Assembly: GCA_009782175.1 (NCBI GenBank)
Contig: WRKR01000033.1
Coordinates: 1 to 34,739, forward strand
DNA: 34,739 nt
Direction: 5' to 3'
Origin: Cystobacterineae bacterium
GTDB taxonomy: Bacteria; Myxococcota; Myxococcia; Myxococcales; Myxococcaceae
Made by a program: the position numbers and the translations under genes. Within the stretch, counting starts at the first letter, position 1. Every line of letters starts with the position of its first letter. This document shows positions 9,100-18,583 of the stretch, piece after piece. A model generated the notes under the pieces. It saw nothing but the letters and a program-made list of their open reading frames with translations. It was not told the DNA's origin and made no database searches.

Positions 9100-9275
9100 G
9101 TATATATAGGCTAGCACAGGCTTGGCCTTTTGGCTTTGGGCCTTTAACAAAACCAACACCCTCATGGGGCTAGGGGGGAGGGCTATGGGGGAGGCACCCC
9201 CCTCCAAAGGATACACTGAAGGCATTGCTCTATTTTCAGGTTGACCTTTGCCCCACTTTTTCAATTAGTTGGGGG

Positions 9276-10343
9276 ATGAGCGAAATGGCCCAAGCCTCTT
9301 GCCCCTCCCATGCTGAAATGCCCGCCACGGACGCTTGCCAACGTTGTGGTGGTTTTACGTGTTTGCAATGCAAACAACTGCACCCCAGTTTGTGCCCCAG
9401 GTGCACCTCTCGCCAGGTTGTGCATACCTCCTTCTCTTTTAACAGGAACAACCTCCAGCTTTTGGATTTGCTCTCTGCCACCTGGAAGCTTGCCTTCGGT
9501 CCCCATTGGGTAGAGCTTTCCACAGGGGCTTTGTTGGCCTCCTTCCTCCCCCTTGTCGGCTTCTTGCCCTTAGTGGTGGGCGTTATTCTTCAGGGCATTA
9601 TGGGTGAGCAGCCAGATTCAGCTGCGTTGATGGTGGTTATTATGCTTTCCCTCGCTCTGGTGAGCTATTTTCTGTTCTATCTCCTTCTCATCAGCTCCTT
9701 GCGCGGCCTCTGTGAAATGGCACACATGGCTTGGAATGGAACAAAACCCACCTTCAGGCCCCTCTTCAATTTTAGAACAGGCCTCAAAGCCTCTGTCGCC
9801 TTTTTTTCACCCGTCATCCTTTTCATTGTTGTTTTTTCGGCCATAGGCTTCATTGCAGGCTTTGTTGAACACGCTTCGGGCAACGCGCTCCCCCCGCTAC
9901 CTCAGCTCCCCCTTCCTATAGTGTTGGTGGTTTTTGCCCTGCTCATCGCCTTAGGCATTGCGTTGATGCCCTTTGTTTTTGTGCTTCAGCCCTTTGCTGA
10001 AAAACAGGAGACGGGCATTGGAGCGGCCATAGGCCAGTGCTTCAGGCATGTGAAGGGCTTTAGGGGAAAAACCTTTCTCCTGCTGCTGGTGTGCTGGGTC
10101 ATACTCATGTTCGCCTACCTGGCGGGAGTGCTTGCCTGCGGCATAGGCATTTTGCTCACCACGCCCGCAGGCATCGCTTTCATACAGGCCTACCAGGCTG
10201 GTTTCTGGAAAGCCATTTCAACGCCGGGCACCGGCGACATGCCAGGCAGCAGCGACCCGAAGGGCAACATGCCCAGCACCAGCGACATGCCGGGCAGCCC
10301 CTCCTCAGGCTATAACCCTTTTTCCCATGGCCGCCTCCCCTGA
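9276..10343 (+). CDS. Integral membrane protein with N-terminal B-box-like zinc finger
   Basis: The 355-residue protein starts with a compact Cys/His cluster (CPSH, CQRCGGFTCLQC, H, LCPRC), spaced like a B-box or double zinc ribbon. About five or six hydrophobic segments follow, in a layout like membrane proteins of the DUF975/YciC type, and a short soluble tail. The tail contains an imperfect repeat (DMPGSSDPKGNMPSTSDMPGS). The ATG at 9276 directly follows GGGGG; the in-frame ATG at 9285 has better spacing from the same G-run. It is divergent from manC, with 176 bp between them. I do not recognise a specific family; a role in membrane assembly or signalling would be guesswork. Confidence 0.75.
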   Translation: MSEMAQASCPSHAEMPATDACQRCGGFTCLQCKQLHPSLCPRCTSRQVVHTSFSFNRNNLQLLDLLSATWKLAFGPHWVELSTGALLASFLPLVGFLPLVVGVILQGIMGEQPDSAALMVVIMLSLALVSYFLFYLLLISSLRGLCEMAHMAWNGTKPTFRPLFNFRTGLKASVAFFSPVILFIVVFSAIGFIAGFVEHASGNALPPLPQLPLPIVLVVFALLIALGIALMPFVFVLQPFAEKQETGIGAAIGQCFRHVKGFRGKTFLLLLVCWVILMFAYLAGVLACGIGILLTTPAGIAFIQAYQAGFWKAISTPGTGDMPGSSDPKGNMPSTSDMPGSPSSGYNPFSHGRLP

Positions 10344-10591
10344 ACACCACCCACAGCATAGCCCTCGCTGTGAGGTGAATGCCCCCTTCATCCAGCCCAG
10401 GTGGCTGTGTTTTAAAGCCGTGTTTTAAAGCTGTGTTTTAAAGCTTTGCCTTGAAAAATGCGCAGGGGGTTGACTATGGGCATGGGGGCTTGGCTATAAG
10501 GGTGGAATATAGCCCTCCGGTTTCAGCGTTTAACATTTGGTTATTCCCCCATGGCCACGGTGGGAGCCTGAGGAAAGCTTGAGGAAAACAC
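10344..10591. other. Intergenic region with three tandem 13-bp units
   Basis: This stretch of 248 bp carries three tandem 13-bp units at 10406-10444: TGTGTTTTAAAGC, CGTGTTTTAAAGC and TGTGTTTTAAAGC. Each holds the self-complementary core TTTAAA. The next gene starts 148 bp beyond them. They could be binding sites or simple slippage products. No RNA gene or convincing promoter is visible. Confidence 0.6.
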
Positions 10592-13015
10592 ATGAAAGCG
10601 GCACACCAACTCTTTTTAGGCATGGGGCTTTGCTTGTGGGCCCCTGGGGCGTGGGCACAAGCCATGGTGGAGTTTTTTGACAACAATACGCAGCACGCCA
10701 ACGACCTGGGCAGGGGCCATGTGGATTTGGTTTTTCAAACGCGAACCCCTCCTGCGGGGTTTAGCTTTGTGCACTATGAGTGCTCCATGCAAATAAACCC
10801 CTTCCCCAATGGAGGCTCCGTCCCCCTCTTGTGTGAGAATGAGCCCGTGGTGCTGCCAGCTCCCGTCTGGGAGTCTTGCGCCAAGGGGCGTTGCAGTGAG
10901 GGGCCTTGCCATGAGTTGATTGTAGACTCCAACATTAACAACCGGCGCACCTGGCGCCTGCACTCGCCCATAGAGGGTCGATATACCTTCGAGGTGCGCG
11001 CTGTTTTTAACAGTGGCTCTGAGATAAGTTATGTGAATTCTGTCCCGCGGACGATGTTTCTGGATATGAAAACCAACCCCCCTCAAATAATAGGGCCCAA
11101 ACACCGCCGCGTCAGCAACTGCAGCAATGTGCGCATTCCCGTCAAAACAGAAAGCCAGCCACGCGTGTGGTATACGAGAAATGGAGAATTTACTTCACTG
11201 GAAGGGGAACATGCCCTCGGAGAGCCTTGCTTTCCTCACAAAGTGCAATTCCACGTCCCCCTCCTGCTCAGTGAGTTCCACGAGGATGGGTTTGAGCCCG
11301 TTGAGCAACCTGGGTGGAATGTGGCCCCCGGACAAACCATTTATGAGAAAATACGCCTTGAGGATATTTGGCTCCACCCTGCCGCCCCGGATGTTGAGTT
11401 CAGCATCAACTGTGACTTGAGCTCCAGGCCCATTGTACGCTTCCTCAAACCCCCACCTCCCAACAGCCCCTTGCCCCTCGCTATTTTTGAGTTTGAGTCC
11501 GATATTGTGGATGCCACCTTCCAATGCTCCCTGGATGATGCCGCCTTTGCCAGGTGCACCAGCCCCCACCGCGTTGCCCTGCCTACAAACAAAAGCTATA
11601 CCTTCCGCGTCCGCGCCCTCAATGCCGAAAGCCTCAGAGGCGAAGAGCAAACACACACCTGGGAACGTATTCCGCAGGCAGAGATACCAGCGTTGCCTGG
11701 TTTTTTCATCGACAACCCCCGCAACATAGGCGTCCAACACAGCTCCCTCGTCGCCATGGATGGAAGGGCTCTGCCAGGTACCCAGCTCCTGGTGTTGGCC
11801 TCCACCACCAGGGGAAGCAACGAAGAGCTTGTCGCCCAATGCCAACTGACCGTAGACGCCTCGGGGTGGTGGCGCTGCCCCATTTCAAAAATTTTATATG
11901 ATGGCACCTATAGGGCTGAAGTGTATGCCTGGGATGCAGACAACGATTGGAGCAGATCCGAAATCTACTTCACCGTGCACGAAGAAACACCCTATGGCTC
12001 CATCAGAGGAAACCAGAGGCCTCCCCTGTTTTCAGAAATAAGCGCAAACAGCTTAGCCTTCCAAGTGGACTGGCCTTGGGTGGCCTTGGCGGACACCCCT
12101 CAAGCCCTGGAGTGCCGTGTGGATGGGGAGGAATATACTTCATGCACTTCCACCGAATGCTGCACAACCACCCCCCCATGCACAGGCGACACCGCATGCC
12201 TGGGCCGGTATACTGCACAGGCCCCCTTTGCTCCCGGGTTACACCGTTTTCAGGTGCGTTTAACAGACGCCACCATACGCGCAGACGAGCTCAACAACCC
12301 GACAGGCCCGCGATACCTGCAAAACGCAACACCACTGGAATATACGTGGTTTGTGGGTGGAGACGCCCAGTTCCGCCCGGACATTTCCCTGCCCTCCAAA
12401 GCAGGAGAGTGGCTGGGGGGCTCCACCTTGCTGTTGCGCGGCAAGGCAGAGCCTTTTTTGCCGCTGAGCATTTACCTCAATGACAGGCCCGTATGCGAGA
12501 GGGTGGAGGTGACGCATGAGGGCCATTGGGAATGCGAGGTTTGGGATGCGACAGAGGGGGAATATGAGGTGACCGCCAGAATTTATGTGCTCCCCAAAGA
12601 CAGCCATGGCCACTATTGGATGAGCAGAAAATTCGGCTTCCTGCGGGGCAACCCCCAAACCTTCATTATAAAAAGGCCCTTCAAATATGAGCAAAGCCAT
12701 GAGGCCACCTTTGAGTTTGCCTCGCCACGAAAGCAAATCGCTCGCTTTGAATGCAAAGTGGACCAAAAAGCCTTTGCCACCTGCAAAAGCCCCCTTAAAC
12801 TCAGCAACTTAAGCGAAGGCCCCCACACATTTCAAGTGCGCGCCATTGACTTGGCCGGCCAAACAGAAACGGAGCCCGCTACATGGAATTGGAGCATAGG
12901 CGATATGCCCCCAAGCTCCGGCTGCGCCACCACAGCTTTGCCCCCAGCCTGGCTGGGAGGCCTTTTGGCCCTGGGGCTGTGGGCACAACACCAGAGAAAA
13001 CAGAAAAAGAAATAA
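10592..13015 (+). CDS. Secreted multidomain protein with MYXO-CTERM-like anchor
   Basis: This 807-residue protein has a Sec signal peptide (about 1-22, ending AWAQA) and a long cysteine-containing beta-rich body. At least two segments follow the pattern seen in bacterial Ig-like surface repeats: one near residues 300-345 (FQCSLDDAAFARCTSP then YTFRVRAL) and one near 715-755 (FECKVDQKAFATCKSP then HTFQVRAID). The C terminus (about 776-807) has SGCATT, a hydrophobic stretch and a basic tail (QHQRKQKKK). That is the tripartite layout of MYXO-CTERM sorting signals, which in myxobacteria direct processing and surface anchoring. The start is supported by GAGG at good spacing. The ligand or role is unknown; adhesion or surface structure is inferred. 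Confidence 0.8.
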   Translation: MKAAHQLFLGMGLCLWAPGAWAQAMVEFFDNNTQHANDLGRGHVDLVFQTRTPPAGFSFVHYECSMQINPFPNGGSVPLLCENEPVVLPAPVWESCAKGRCSEGPCHELIVDSNINNRRTWRLHSPIEGRYTFEVRAVFNSGSEISYVNSVPRTMFLDMKTNPPQIIGPKHRRVSNCSNVRIPVKTESQPRVWYTRNGEFTSLEGEHALGEPCFPHKVQFHVPLLLSEFHEDGFEPVEQPGWNVAPGQTIYEKIRLEDIWLHPAAPDVEFSINCDLSSRPIVRFLKPPPPNSPLPLAIFEFESDIVDATFQCSLDDAAFARCTSPHRVALPTNKSYTFRVRALNAESLRGEEQTHTWERIPQAEIPALPGFFIDNPRNIGVQHSSLVAMDGRALPGTQLLVLASTTRGSNEELVAQCQLTVDASGWWRCPISKILYDGTYRAEVYAWDADNDWSRSEIYFTVHEETPYGSIRGNQRPPLFSEISANSLAFQVDWPWVALADTPQALECRVDGEEYTSCTSTECCTTTPPCTGDTACLGRYTAQAPFAPGLHRFQVRLTDATIRADELNNPTGPRYLQNATPLEYTWFVGGDAQFRPDISLPSKAGEWLGGSTLLLRGKAEPFLPLSIYLNDRPVCERVEVTHEGHWECEVWDATEGEYEVTARIYVLPKDSHGHYWMSRKFGFLRGNPQTFIIKRPFKYEQSHEATFEFASPRKQIARFECKVDQKAFATCKSPLKLSNLSEGPHTFQVRAIDLAGQTETEPATWNWSIGDMPPSSGCATTALPPAWLGGLLALGLWAQHQRKQKKK

Positions 13016-13156
13016 AAGCAGAGCAGGAAATATAAAAAGGGAAAACAGAGGGGGATAGCCTCACCCCATGCGCTTTTTGCAACACAGTTGCAATAACTGT
13101 TGCTTTGTTTCCAGCGCCTGCCTATGTTGAGGCCTTTCCGCTTTGAAGGTTATTCC

Positions 13157-15745
13157 ATGCTGTGGCCCAAGGTTTTTTTTGCCTTTTTGCTTTATACAAG
13201 CGCTGCGTCAGCAGAAGAGCGCCCTGAGGCTGTGGCCCCTAACCCACCCCTTGAAGCAGAGCTGCAGCCCAAGCCAGAAACAACAACAAAAGCTGCAGAA
13301 AATTCAGCAACAGAAAATTCAGCAACAGAAAATTCAACACCAGAAAACTCAACAGCAGAAAATATCAACACAGAAAACTCAGCAACAGACCATGCAGCAA
13401 CAGCCAATGCAGCAACAAACAATGCAGCAACAGACCATGCAGAAACAAACAATGCAGCAGAAAATATAAACACAGAAAACCCAGCCCAAGAGCGTGCTGA
13501 AAAAGAGGCTGGGCTTTTGCCTGAGGCCAAAGAGGTTTTGCCCGGGCAACTTTTAAAAGAAGAGGAAGAGGTTGCACCCCACCCGGGAGAAAGAGAAGAG
13601 GGCCAAGCAGCCCAGGGTGCAGAAGAAGCAGAGAGGAAAAGCCTGGAGAAGGAGCCCACACTCTCCACGGTGGTGAGGGGGAAAAGCATCCCCAAAAGCC
13701 GGGGTGCGGGGGATTTTCAAGTAGAGGTGGGCCCTTTGGCTTGGGTACCGAGGAATTCTGCCGCACAGCTGCTGACGCTTGCCCCGGGCATTTTGCTGAC
13801 CAATGAGGGGGGAGCCCTGCATGCAGAAAGCATTTTCCTCCGGGGTTTTGATGCGCGAGAGGGGCAAGACATAGAGCTTTGGGTGGGGGGCTTCCCCATT
13901 AACCAGGCCGGCAACATCCACGGCAATGGCTATGCGGATTTGCACTTTATTATTCCCGAGCTGGTGGATTCCATCCGCGTGCTTGAAGGCCCCTTTGACT
14001 CGAGGCAGGGGAATTTTGCAGTGGCAGGCAGCGCGGAATACCGCCTGGGGCTTGGGCAAAAGGGGATGACTTTTAAAGGAAGCCTGGGCAGCCACGGCTT
14101 GAGGCGTTTGCTGGCCACATGGCGGCCCACCTCGGGGGATGGGCAAAGCTTTGTGGGCGCCCAGGTTTACCAAACCCAGGGCTTTGGCCAAAACCGGGAT
14201 GCGCGCAGCGGAAGCGCCATGGCACAAGCGCTCTTTCCGGTGGCGGAGGCTTCCTCGCTGCGTCTTTTTTCCTTCGCTTATTTTGGAAACTACCACTCCG
14301 CGGGCATATTGCGCGAGGACGAGGTGCAAGCAGGCAAGAAGGGGTTTTTTGACAGTTATGACGTGGGCCAGGGCGGGGACTCTGCCCAACTGGGTTTTTT
14401 GGCAAGCCTCACAGGACGAGAGGGTGCATTCCGCCATGAGCAGCGCATGTTTTTCGGCTTTAGGAACATGCGCCTTCGAGAGAATTTTACGGGTTTTGTT
14501 TTCGACCTACAGCTGCCCCAACAACCCCTCCATGGCCAACGCGGTGATATGCTGGACAAAACCTCCAAGTCCTTCATGGCAGGCGCCAGTGGCTATGGGA
14601 GAATGCGGACTCAACTGTGGGAGCTGCCTCTGGAGTGGGAGCTGGGCTATTTTGCACGCGTGGACAGGGTTTCTGGACAGCAGACAAGGTTGCTGGCCGG
14701 CACAGACATTCCCTACCACGTGGACAAGGACTTGGACTCTGTGCTGGGCGACATAGGGCTTTATGTGGATGCGGAGTTGAAGCCCTGGCACCTGCTGAGC
14801 CTGCGCGCAAGCATACGCTGGGAGCTTTTGGCCTATTCCGTGACAGACAACTGCTTTGTCAAAGAAGTACGCCGCCCCTCCTCCACCAACCCCCCTTTGG
14901 ATGAAAGCTGTTTAAACCAGCGCGATTTTGGCCTCTATAGAGAGCGCTTTCAAAACTTAAGCACCGCCGGAAGCATTTTCATCCCCAAAGCCAGTGCCCT
15001 GTTGGGGCCTTTTTTAGACTTCAGTTTGATGGCTTCCTATGGGCGGGGGTTTCGCTCTATAGACCCTGAATATATAGGGCAGGACTTAAAAACACCCTTT
15101 GCAACCTTAAGCTCCTGGGAGGTGGGGGCGCTCTATAACCGAAAAGGGGAAACAGCCACTTTGGAGGCGCGCGCCATGCTGTTTGGGACGCACGTGGACA
15201 AAGACTTGGTTTTCAGCGAGCAAGCCGGACGCAACATTGTGGGAGGCGGCACAACGCGCCTGGGCACCGTGCTTTCCGGGCGGCTCCAGGGACGTTTTTT
15301 TGATTTGTCCGCGAATACCACCTGGGTGCAGTCCACTTTTGACGAGACGGGCTTGTTGGTGCCCTATGTCCCCCGCTTTGTGGGCAGACTTGATGGTGCT
15401 GTGTTTGGCGCTTTGCCTTGGGAGCTTTTGGGCAACACGCTGCTGGCACGCTTTGGCCTGGGCATCAACTGGGTAGGCCGTCGCCCCCTCCCCTATGGAC
15501 AGCGCAGCAATTCCATTTTTGTGGTGGATGCCAACACCGAATGGCAGTGGCGCAACTTTAGCCTGGGCTTTGCCATAACCAACCTCTTCAACCGCCGCTA
15601 TCGCCTCGCGGAGTTTAACTATGTTTCCAACTTCCAGGCCACACAGCTTTCGCCCCCACCTTTGCTCCCCGCACGACATTTTATTGCAGGTGCCCCCTTG
15701 GCCTTTTGGGCTTCCCTGTCCATTAACTTCGGAGGTGACCATTGA
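13157..15745 (+). CDS. TonB-dependent outer-membrane receptor
   Basis: An 862-residue receptor. After the signal peptide (LLYTSAASA) comes a low-complexity linker of about 150 residues rich in Asn, Thr, Ala and Glu. Then come TLSTVVRGKS, a plug domain (AAQLLTLAPGILLTNEGG, FLRGFDAREGQDIELWVGGFPIN, VLEGPFDSRQGNFAVAGSAEY) and a long barrel ending in LSINFGGDH. The start at 13157 follows GAAGG at about seven bases and gives a clean signal peptide; the frame is open to 13100. Unlike the receptor at 1751, it lacks the TonB-like and carboxypeptidase-like domains. Its stop overlaps the next gene, so it leads an operon with two lipoproteins. Substrate unknown; metal or siderophore-like ligands are possible. 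Confidence 0.88.
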   Translation: MLWPKVFFAFLLYTSAASAEERPEAVAPNPPLEAELQPKPETTTKAAENSATENSATENSTPENSTAENINTENSATDHAATANAATNNAATDHAETNNAAENINTENPAQERAEKEAGLLPEAKEVLPGQLLKEEEEVAPHPGEREEGQAAQGAEEAERKSLEKEPTLSTVVRGKSIPKSRGAGDFQVEVGPLAWVPRNSAAQLLTLAPGILLTNEGGALHAESIFLRGFDAREGQDIELWVGGFPINQAGNIHGNGYADLHFIIPELVDSIRVLEGPFDSRQGNFAVAGSAEYRLGLGQKGMTFKGSLGSHGLRRLLATWRPTSGDGQSFVGAQVYQTQGFGQNRDARSGSAMAQALFPVAEASSLRLFSFAYFGNYHSAGILREDEVQAGKKGFFDSYDVGQGGDSAQLGFLASLTGREGAFRHEQRMFFGFRNMRLRENFTGFVFDLQLPQQPLHGQRGDMLDKTSKSFMAGASGYGRMRTQLWELPLEWELGYFARVDRVSGQQTRLLAGTDIPYHVDKDLDSVLGDIGLYVDAELKPWHLLSLRASIRWELLAYSVTDNCFVKEVRRPSSTNPPLDESCLNQRDFGLYRERFQNLSTAGSIFIPKASALLGPFLDFSLMASYGRGFRSIDPEYIGQDLKTPFATLSSWEVGALYNRKGETATLEARAMLFGTHVDKDLVFSEQAGRNIVGGGTTRLGTVLSGRLQGRFFDLSANTTWVQSTFDETGLLVPYVPRFVGRLDGAVFGALPWELLGNTLLARFGLGINWVGRRPLPYGQRSNSIFVVDANTEWQWRNFSLGFAITNLFNRRYRLAEFNYVSNFQATQLSPPPLLPARHFIAGAPLAFWASLSINFGGDH
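13298..13485. repeat. Degenerate 12-15 bp tandem repeats inside the receptor linker
   Basis: Units related to GCAACAGAAAATTCA and GCAACAGACCAT repeat about a dozen times, always in steps that keep the reading frame. They encode the linker after the signal peptide, with runs of ATENS, ATDHA and TNNA. Reading in another frame gives a Gln-rich shadow. Such tracts expand and contract by slippage. Confidence 0.8.
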
Positions 15746-16563
15746 GAAGCTTCGTCTCAGGGTGGCTTTGGGCCTGCCTGTTATGGGTGTTGGGGGGGGC
15801 CTGTGTTTCCAACACAGAGGGAGCCCTCGTCGAATTTGATGTGGCCGCTATAGGGGATGAAGCCTCCAAAACCTTTGACTCTCCTTTGGGCTATAGGGTG
15901 CACTTGGAAAAAGCACATATTTTTATAGGCGCGCTCTACCTCAACCAAAGCGCACCGGGAAATTATACGCTGGAAACCTCATGTATACTCCCGGGCATTT
16001 ATTCCGCGGAAGTCCGCGGCGGCTTGAGGGTGGATGCCCTTTCAGAAAAAAGGCAAGCCTTCCCCCTGAAAGGCAGAGGTACAACAGAGCCCTCCAGAGC
16101 AGGGGAAATTTGGCTTTCTTCCGGAGACATTCATGCACCCCATGACTCAACCCTTGTTTTGGAAGTGAAAGGCGAAGCAAGCAAAGAGGGCAGAACCTGG
16201 CCTTTTGAGGCCCAACTGAGCATTGGAGAAAACCGCGCTGAGCCACCCTCAAACCCCGCCCTGCCGGGCTCCAACCCCATTTGCAAACAGCGCATTATTA
16301 GCCCCATTCCCGTGGAGCTTGAGCTCAAAAACCAAGGCCTGCTCCTTTTAAAAGTGGTGCCCTCGGCCTGGTTTTCCCATGTGGATTTTTCAAAATTCCC
16401 CGAGGAAAATGCACCCCCCTACCTCTTTAAGGATAAGGCGGCAGCTCAGCCCGACAACGCCCTCTATGCAGGCATGCGTGCGCATTCCGGCCCCTATTTT
16501 TTTTCCTTTGAAGAGCGCTCTACAGAAACACATACAACAGAAATTTTTGAGGAGGAGAAATGA
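15742..16563 (+). CDS. Putative lipoprotein, second gene of the receptor operon
   Basis: A 273-residue protein with a short signal peptide and lipobox VLGGAC (lipidated Cys21). The TTG start at 15742 is convincing: it overlaps the receptor stop and is preceded by a near-perfect Shine-Dalgarno, GGAGGTGA, at 15731-15738. The motif GYRVHLEKAHIFIGALYL (residues 50-67) resembles a stretch in the next gene product (GWKLSFESAIVTLAKVQL). That suggests the two lipoproteins share a domain. No catalytic motif is visible. Its position between receptor and second lipoprotein suggests a substrate-capture or delivery role at the outer membrane, which is inference. Confidence 0.75.
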   Translation: MRSFVSGWLWACLLWVLGGACVSNTEGALVEFDVAAIGDEASKTFDSPLGYRVHLEKAHIFIGALYLNQSAPGNYTLETSCILPGIYSAEVRGGLRVDALSEKRQAFPLKGRGTTEPSRAGEIWLSSGDIHAPHDSTLVLEVKGEASKEGRTWPFEAQLSIGENRAEPPSNPALPGSNPICKQRIISPIPVELELKNQGLLLLKVVPSAWFSHVDFSKFPEENAPPYLFKDKAAAQPDNALYAGMRAHSGPYFFSFEERSTETHTTEIFEEEK

Positions 16564-17681
16564 TGAAAAACAAAAAAAGGGCTTGGCTGTGGCTCTCCCC
16601 CTCCCTGGCCATGTGCTTGGGGGCATGCCCCAGCACAGACAACCCAGAGGCAGATGTGCATAACCCTCCTCCCAAAAGTTTTCGCGTGCTGGTTTCTGGC
16701 GAAGAAATGCTTGCAGAAGGCATTCCCTTTGCCCACGGCAGCCACTCCATTGCCTTTGAGGACGGATGGAAACTCTCTTTTGAGAGTGCCATTGTTACCC
16801 TCGCCAAGGTGCAGCTTTCAGAAAACCCCGACATGTCTTCGGGAGACCAGGCACGGACAGGCGAGGTGGTGGCTGAGTTGGAGGGGCCCTTTGCCGTTGA
16901 GCTTAAAAGTGAGGGCGGCTTTGGCCTCGAAGGGCTCGCGCACGCCCTGGGCGTTTTGTCCAAGCAAAACAAGAAAAAGGGCTCCCCGGCCTTTGACTCA
17001 CAAACCCGCTATGCCTTTGGCTATAGCCTGGTCCGCGCCACGCCTGAAGCTGTGAAAATAGGCTTTGGTGAAGACACCCAGAGAGACTATGAAAGCATGC
17101 AAGCCCAAGGCTATAGCGTCTTTGTGCGCGCAAAGGCATGGCGCGAGGAGGGCGAAACGTGCCGAGCCTCCGCAAGCTATGACTTTGGCCGCTTGCCAAG
17201 CAGCTTGGAATTTGAGCTCGGCTTCAACATGCCCGTAAGCTATAAAAACTGTGAAAACCCTGCCATTGGGGGGCTTCGAGGCGTGCAAGTGAAAGACAAT
17301 GCTTCTGTGGATGCTGTCATCGCTTTGCACTTCGACCATTTGTTTTGGGAAGCCCTGCAGGAAGACGCAAAACTTCGACTGGACGCTTGGATAGCCCATA
17401 AATCCGTTGAGACAGGCCCGGCACCCCATGCAAAGCTCAGCAATGCGGATTTGGAAAAAATAGATTATTTAGCCGTCCAGGACGCACAAAAACGTGGACT
17501 CCCCTATCGCTATTGTGGAGAGGCGCAAGAGGACGAAAAAAAATCAGGGGAAATGTTGCGCTATGAGCCCGGAAGCGAAGCAGGGGGCCTTCAACATTTG
17601 CATGACTTTATCCAATACAACCTCTCTACATTTGGCCACCTTAATGAGAATGGCCTTTGCTTTCCCCAGCGGGAATATTAA
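16560..17681 (+). CDS. Putative lipoprotein, third gene of the receptor operon
   Basis: A 373-residue protein with basic n-region, hydrophobic core and lipobox CLGAC (lipidated Cys23). It overlaps the preceding gene by four bases (ATGA) and has a GAGGAGGAG Shine-Dalgarno, so translation is coupled. Residues 69-86 match the pattern G-[YW]-x-[VL]-x-[LF]-E-x-A-x-[IV] also found in the upstream lipoprotein. Further on are EGETCRASASYDFG and a helical segment with FDHLFWEAL. Histidines and acidic residues are present (for example GGLQHLHDF near the C terminus) but no firm metal site can be named. I do not recognise the family with certainty. Confidence 0.75.
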   Translation: MMKNKKRAWLWLSPSLAMCLGACPSTDNPEADVHNPPPKSFRVLVSGEEMLAEGIPFAHGSHSIAFEDGWKLSFESAIVTLAKVQLSENPDMSSGDQARTGEVVAELEGPFAVELKSEGGFGLEGLAHALGVLSKQNKKKGSPAFDSQTRYAFGYSLVRATPEAVKIGFGEDTQRDYESMQAQGYSVFVRAKAWREEGETCRASASYDFGRLPSSLEFELGFNMPVSYKNCENPAIGGLRGVQVKDNASVDAVIALHFDHLFWEALQEDAKLRLDAWIAHKSVETGPAPHAKLSNADLEKIDYLAVQDAQKRGLPYRYCGEAQEDEKKSGEMLRYEPGSEAGGLQHLHDFIQYNLSTFGHLNENGLCFPQREY

Positions 17682-17785
17682 TTTAACTTCAACAAAGAGG
17701 AGCCGGTGCCCTCAAAAAAGGTCAAAAAGAGTTGAGTGGGCATTTGCAACTCGTCGTTTTGAGAAACTTTGGTTAGTCTCTTCTG

Positions 17786-18562
17786 GTGCGAGTTAAGCTT
17801 CTACCCAGTTCCTATGACGTTGAGGGGCACGTCCTCCCGGTGCAGCGTCTGACTTCCTATGTGTTGGACAATCTGCTTGCGGTGGATGCGGGCAGCTTGG
17901 CTTTGGGCCTTAGCGAGTTTCAGCGACAACACCTGCGTGACATTGTCGTCACGCACGCTCATATCGACCATGTTGCGACGCTGCCCATCCTCATTGACGA
18001 GTTGTTTTGCTCTCTGAAAGAGCCCATCCGTATACACGCCACAGGCGAGGTGGTTGAGCTGCTTGAAAGGGATATATTTAACGGCATGAGTTATCCGCGC
18101 TTTTCCAAGCTCTGCAATAACTTCGGCCCCGTCATGCGCTATTGCCCGCTGCCGCTGGGAAAACCCTTAAGCATTGCCCACCTCACCATAACCGCCGTTG
18201 CCGTCAACCACCCCGTCCCCACCGTGGGTTTAAGCGTTGCGGACCAACACTCCACCCTTGTTTTTGGCTCCGATTCCGCTGAAACCGACGACATTTGGGC
18301 CCTCGCCAACCAAAGCCCCAACCTCAAGGCCGTGTTGGTGGAAGCCTCCTACCCCAATGAGTTAGAGGCATTGGCACAACGCTCCGGCCATTTGACGCCG
18401 GCTTTGCTGAAGGCTGAATTGAAAAAACTCCACACAAAGGACGTGCAAATTCTCGCCGTAGGCCTCAAACCCTCCTATAGGGAAACCATTATGGAAGAGC
18501 TTTCCATGCTGGGGGATGCGCGCATTTCCGTCATGGACCCCGGCAAAGAATATGTATTTTAA
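17786..18562 (+). CDS. Metallo-beta-lactamase-fold hydrolase, class II cyclic-nucleotide phosphodiesterase-like
   Basis: A 258-residue cytoplasmic protein of the metallo-beta-lactamase fold. The metal-binding motif THAHIDH at about residues 51-57, followed by VATLPIL, fits the class II cyclic-nucleotide phosphodiesterase signature better than lactamases. Later ligands appear in VNHPVPTVGLS and FGSDSAETDDIW, and the fold ends with SGHLTPALLK. Hydrolysis of cAMP or cGMP is the likely activity; RNase Z-like or other phosphodiesterase roles remain possible. The start is GTG (17786) with no strong Shine-Dalgarno; the first residues fit the usual beta-strand (VKLLPSSYD). It stands alone and is followed by the repeat island. 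Confidence 0.82.
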   Translation: MRVKLLPSSYDVEGHVLPVQRLTSYVLDNLLAVDAGSLALGLSEFQRQHLRDIVVTHAHIDHVATLPILIDELFCSLKEPIRIHATGEVVELLERDIFNGMSYPRFSKLCNNFGPVMRYCPLPLGKPLSIAHLTITAVAVNHPVPTVGLSVADQHSTLVFGSDSAETDDIWALANQSPNLKAVLVEASYPNELEALAQRSGHLTPALLKAELKKLHTKDVQILAVGLKPSYRETIMEELSMLGDARISVMDPGKEYVF

Positions 18563-18583
18563 AACTTTGTTTTTGGGTTTGGG

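Noticed and set aside
13143-13469. Gln-rich open frame in the second receptor
   Set aside because: It is the same tandem repeat read in a different frame; the receptor frame has the signal peptide and plug.
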